Assembly (NCBI GenBank): GCA_946480465.1
Contig: CAMLJY010000169.1
Span: 1 to 6,362 of the forward strand
Length of the DNA: 6,362 nt
Source: an uncultured Burkholderiales bacterium
GTDB lineage: Bacteria; Pseudomonadota; Gammaproteobacteria; Burkholderiales; Burkholderiaceae
Reading direction: 5' to 3'
Positions 5,351-6,362 of the stretch are shown piece after piece (the stretch's first letter is position 1; each line of letters starts with the position of its first letter). The notes below the pieces were generated by a model that did not search any database, was not told the origin of the DNA, and worked only from the letters and a program-made list of their open reading frames with translations. A program made the position numbers and the translations under genes.

Positions 5351-6063
5351 GCGCGCCGCTGCTGGAAGTGCGCGGCCTGCACGCGTTCTATGGCGAATCG
5401 CACGTGCTGCATGGCGTCGATTTCGAGGTGCACGAAGGCGAGCTGGTCACGCTGCTGGGCCGCAACGGCGCCGGCCGCAGCAGCACGCTGCGGGCGCTGA
5501 TGGGGCTGGTCGGCCGGCGCCAGGGGCGGCTGCGCTTCGCCGGCCGGGACATCGCCGGCGCGCCGCCGCACGCCATCGCCCGGCTGGGCATCGGCTACTG
5601 CCCGGAGGAGCGCGGCATCTTCGCGACGCTGAGCGCGGAAGAGAACCTGATGCTGCCGCCGAAGATGAGCGGCCACGGCAGCACGGCGGGCATGAGCGTC
5701 GACGAGATCTACGCGATGTTCCCGCAGCTGCATGAACGCCGCGCCAGCCCCGGCACCCGCCTGTCCGGCGGCGAGCAGCAGATGCTGGCGCTGGCCCGCA
5801 TCCTGCGCACCGGCGCGCGGCTGCTGCTGCTGGACGAGATCACCGAGGGCCTGGCGCCGGTGATCGTGCAGGCGCTGGGCCGCGCGATCGAGACGCTGAA
5901 GAAGCGCGGCTACACGATCGTGCTGGTGGAGCAGAACTTCCGCTTTGCCGCGCCGCTGGCCGACCGCCATTACGTGCTGGAGCACGGCCGTGTCGTCGCC
6001 ACCGTGCCACGCGCCGAACTGGCCGCGCGCACGCCGATGCTGAACCAGTTGCTGGGTGTCTGA
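5347..6063 (+). CDS. livF: LivF-type ABC transporter ATP-binding protein with Arg in Walker A
   Basis: This is a 238-aa second nucleotide-binding subunit of the same importer, expected to pair with the LivG-type protein. Features are the LivF-style opening (LEVRGLHAFYGESHVLHGVDFEV), Walker A GRNGAGRSS (38-46), the segment YCPEERGIF (84-92) in the Q-loop region, signature LSGGEQQ (139-145), Walker B LLLLDE with D163 and E164, D-loop EGLAP (167-171), and Q196 in VEQNF where many ABC proteins have the H-loop histidine. Gln at that place is usual in LivF. The unusual point is R44 in place of the P-loop lysine; the codon CGC (5476-5478) is unambiguous. Otherwise the gene is intact, so a pseudogene is unlikely. 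The ATG overlaps the livG stop (ATGA), with a GGGGG stretch 7 bases upstream, which implies translational coupling. The binding-protein gene follows 22 bp after the TGA stop. Class assignment is firm; the substrate is unknown. Confidence 0.93.
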   Translation: MSAPLLEVRGLHAFYGESHVLHGVDFEVHEGELVTLLGRNGAGRSSTLRALMGLVGRRQGRLRFAGRDIAGAPPHAIARLGIGYCPEERGIFATLSAEENLMLPPKMSGHGSTAGMSVDEIYAMFPQLHERRASPGTRLSGGEQQMLALARILRTGARLLLLDEITEGLAPVIVQALGRAIETLKKRGYTIVLVEQNFRFAAPLADRHYVLEHGRVVATVPRAELAARTPMLNQLLGV

Positions 6064-6085
6064 ACACGTCAACAAGGAGACTTCG

Positions 6086-6362
6086 ATGTTGCCTTCCCGA
6101 ATTGCCCTGGCCGCCACGCTGGCCATCACGGGCGCCCTGGCCGCCACGGCCGCGCAGGCGCAGGTGTCCGACAACACGGTGCGCATCGGCGTGCTGACGG
6201 ACATGTCCGGCGTCTATTCCGACCTGGCGGGCCCCGGCGCGGTGGTGGCCACCAAGATGGCGATCGACGACTTCGTGGCCCGCGAGAAGCCGGCCTTCAA
6301 GGTGGAGCTGGTCTCGGCCGACCACCAGAACAAGGCCGACGTGGCCTCGAACAAGGCGCGCG
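6086..6362 (+). CDS. Periplasmic Leu/Ile/Val-type ABC substrate-binding protein (5' part)
   Basis: The first 92 codons of a binding protein, cut by the right edge. AAGGAG (6074-6079) lies 6 bases before the ATG. A Sec signal peptide is clear: MLPSR, a hydrophobic Ala/Leu-rich core (residues 6-21), and a probable cleavage after A25 in AAQA|Q. There is no lipobox cysteine, so the mature protein should be free in the periplasm. The mature start, VRIGVLTDMSGVYSDLAGPG followed by AVVATKMAIDDF, is typical of the type I periplasmic fold of the LivJ/LivK (Peripla_BP_6) group. The LTDMSG and YSDLAGPG segments belong to the ligand-binding lobe, and ELVSADHQNKADVASNKAR fits the second strand and helix. 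It lies 22 bp after livF and so belongs to the same operon. The missing C-terminal part holds most ligand-specific residues, so the cargo cannot be judged. The permeases are expected after it. Confidence 0.92.
   Translation, partial: MLPSRIALAATLAITGALAATAAQAQVSDNTVRIGVLTDMSGVYSDLAGPGAVVATKMAIDDFVAREKPAFKVELVSADHQNKADVASNKAR

Noticed and set aside
5290..6325. Minus-strand open frames of 304 and 161 residues opposite livF and the binding-protein gene.
   Set aside because: No motif or ribosome binding site, and they lie opposite clearly coding sequence; they come from the lack of AT-rich stop codons.

Overview
The window is GC-rich and densely coded, with strong G/C bias at third codon positions and Shine-Dalgarno-type starts. 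Together with the protein types (an OmpR-class regulator, a PAS-type soluble hybrid kinase, a short/medium-chain acyl-CoA synthetase and a LivGF-type ABC cluster) this suggests a betaproteobacterium, probably Burkholderiales. That placement is inferred from general resemblance, not from a database search.

Layout. Positions 1-264 hold no convincing gene. They contain an array of about four 48-54 bp repeats, each built on the 12-bp palindrome ACCCGGCCGGGT, preceded at the left by a hairpin that reads as a possible terminator for the minus-strand operon. Minus strand, 265-2683: a two-gene two-component operon transcribed right to left. A soluble hybrid histidine kinase (PAS, HisKA, HATPase, receiver; 559 aa) comes first and an OmpR/PhoB-type response regulator (244 aa) follows, with 4 bp between them. 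Positions 2684-2827 form a 144-bp divergent control region with a candidate promoter for the kinase, a 10-bp palindrome, and a G-quadruplex-type motif that overlaps the kinase start codon. Plus strand, 2828 to the right edge: an AMP-forming acyl-CoA synthetase (546 aa), a 129-bp gap, a LivG-type ATPase with a TTG start (250 aa), a LivF-type ATPase overlapping it by ATGA (238 aa), and the first 92 codons of a periplasmic Leu/Ile/Val-type substrate-binding protein cut by the window edge. The LivH and LivM permeases are not in the window and are expected downstream.

How it may work together (inference). The binding protein captures a small carboxylate or amino-acid-like solute in the periplasm, the LivG/LivF pair powers import, and the acyl-CoA synthetase activates the imported acid as a CoA thioester. 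The divergent two-component system is cytosolic in design and may adjust expression of this module. The cargo cannot be read from the sequence.

The gene content is of known families. The points most worth a second look are: the Walker A Lys-to-Arg change in LivF, which falls in the same composite ATP site as the other non-consensus residues of the pair; the G4 motif on the kinase start codon; and the palindromic repeat array with its adjacent hairpin.
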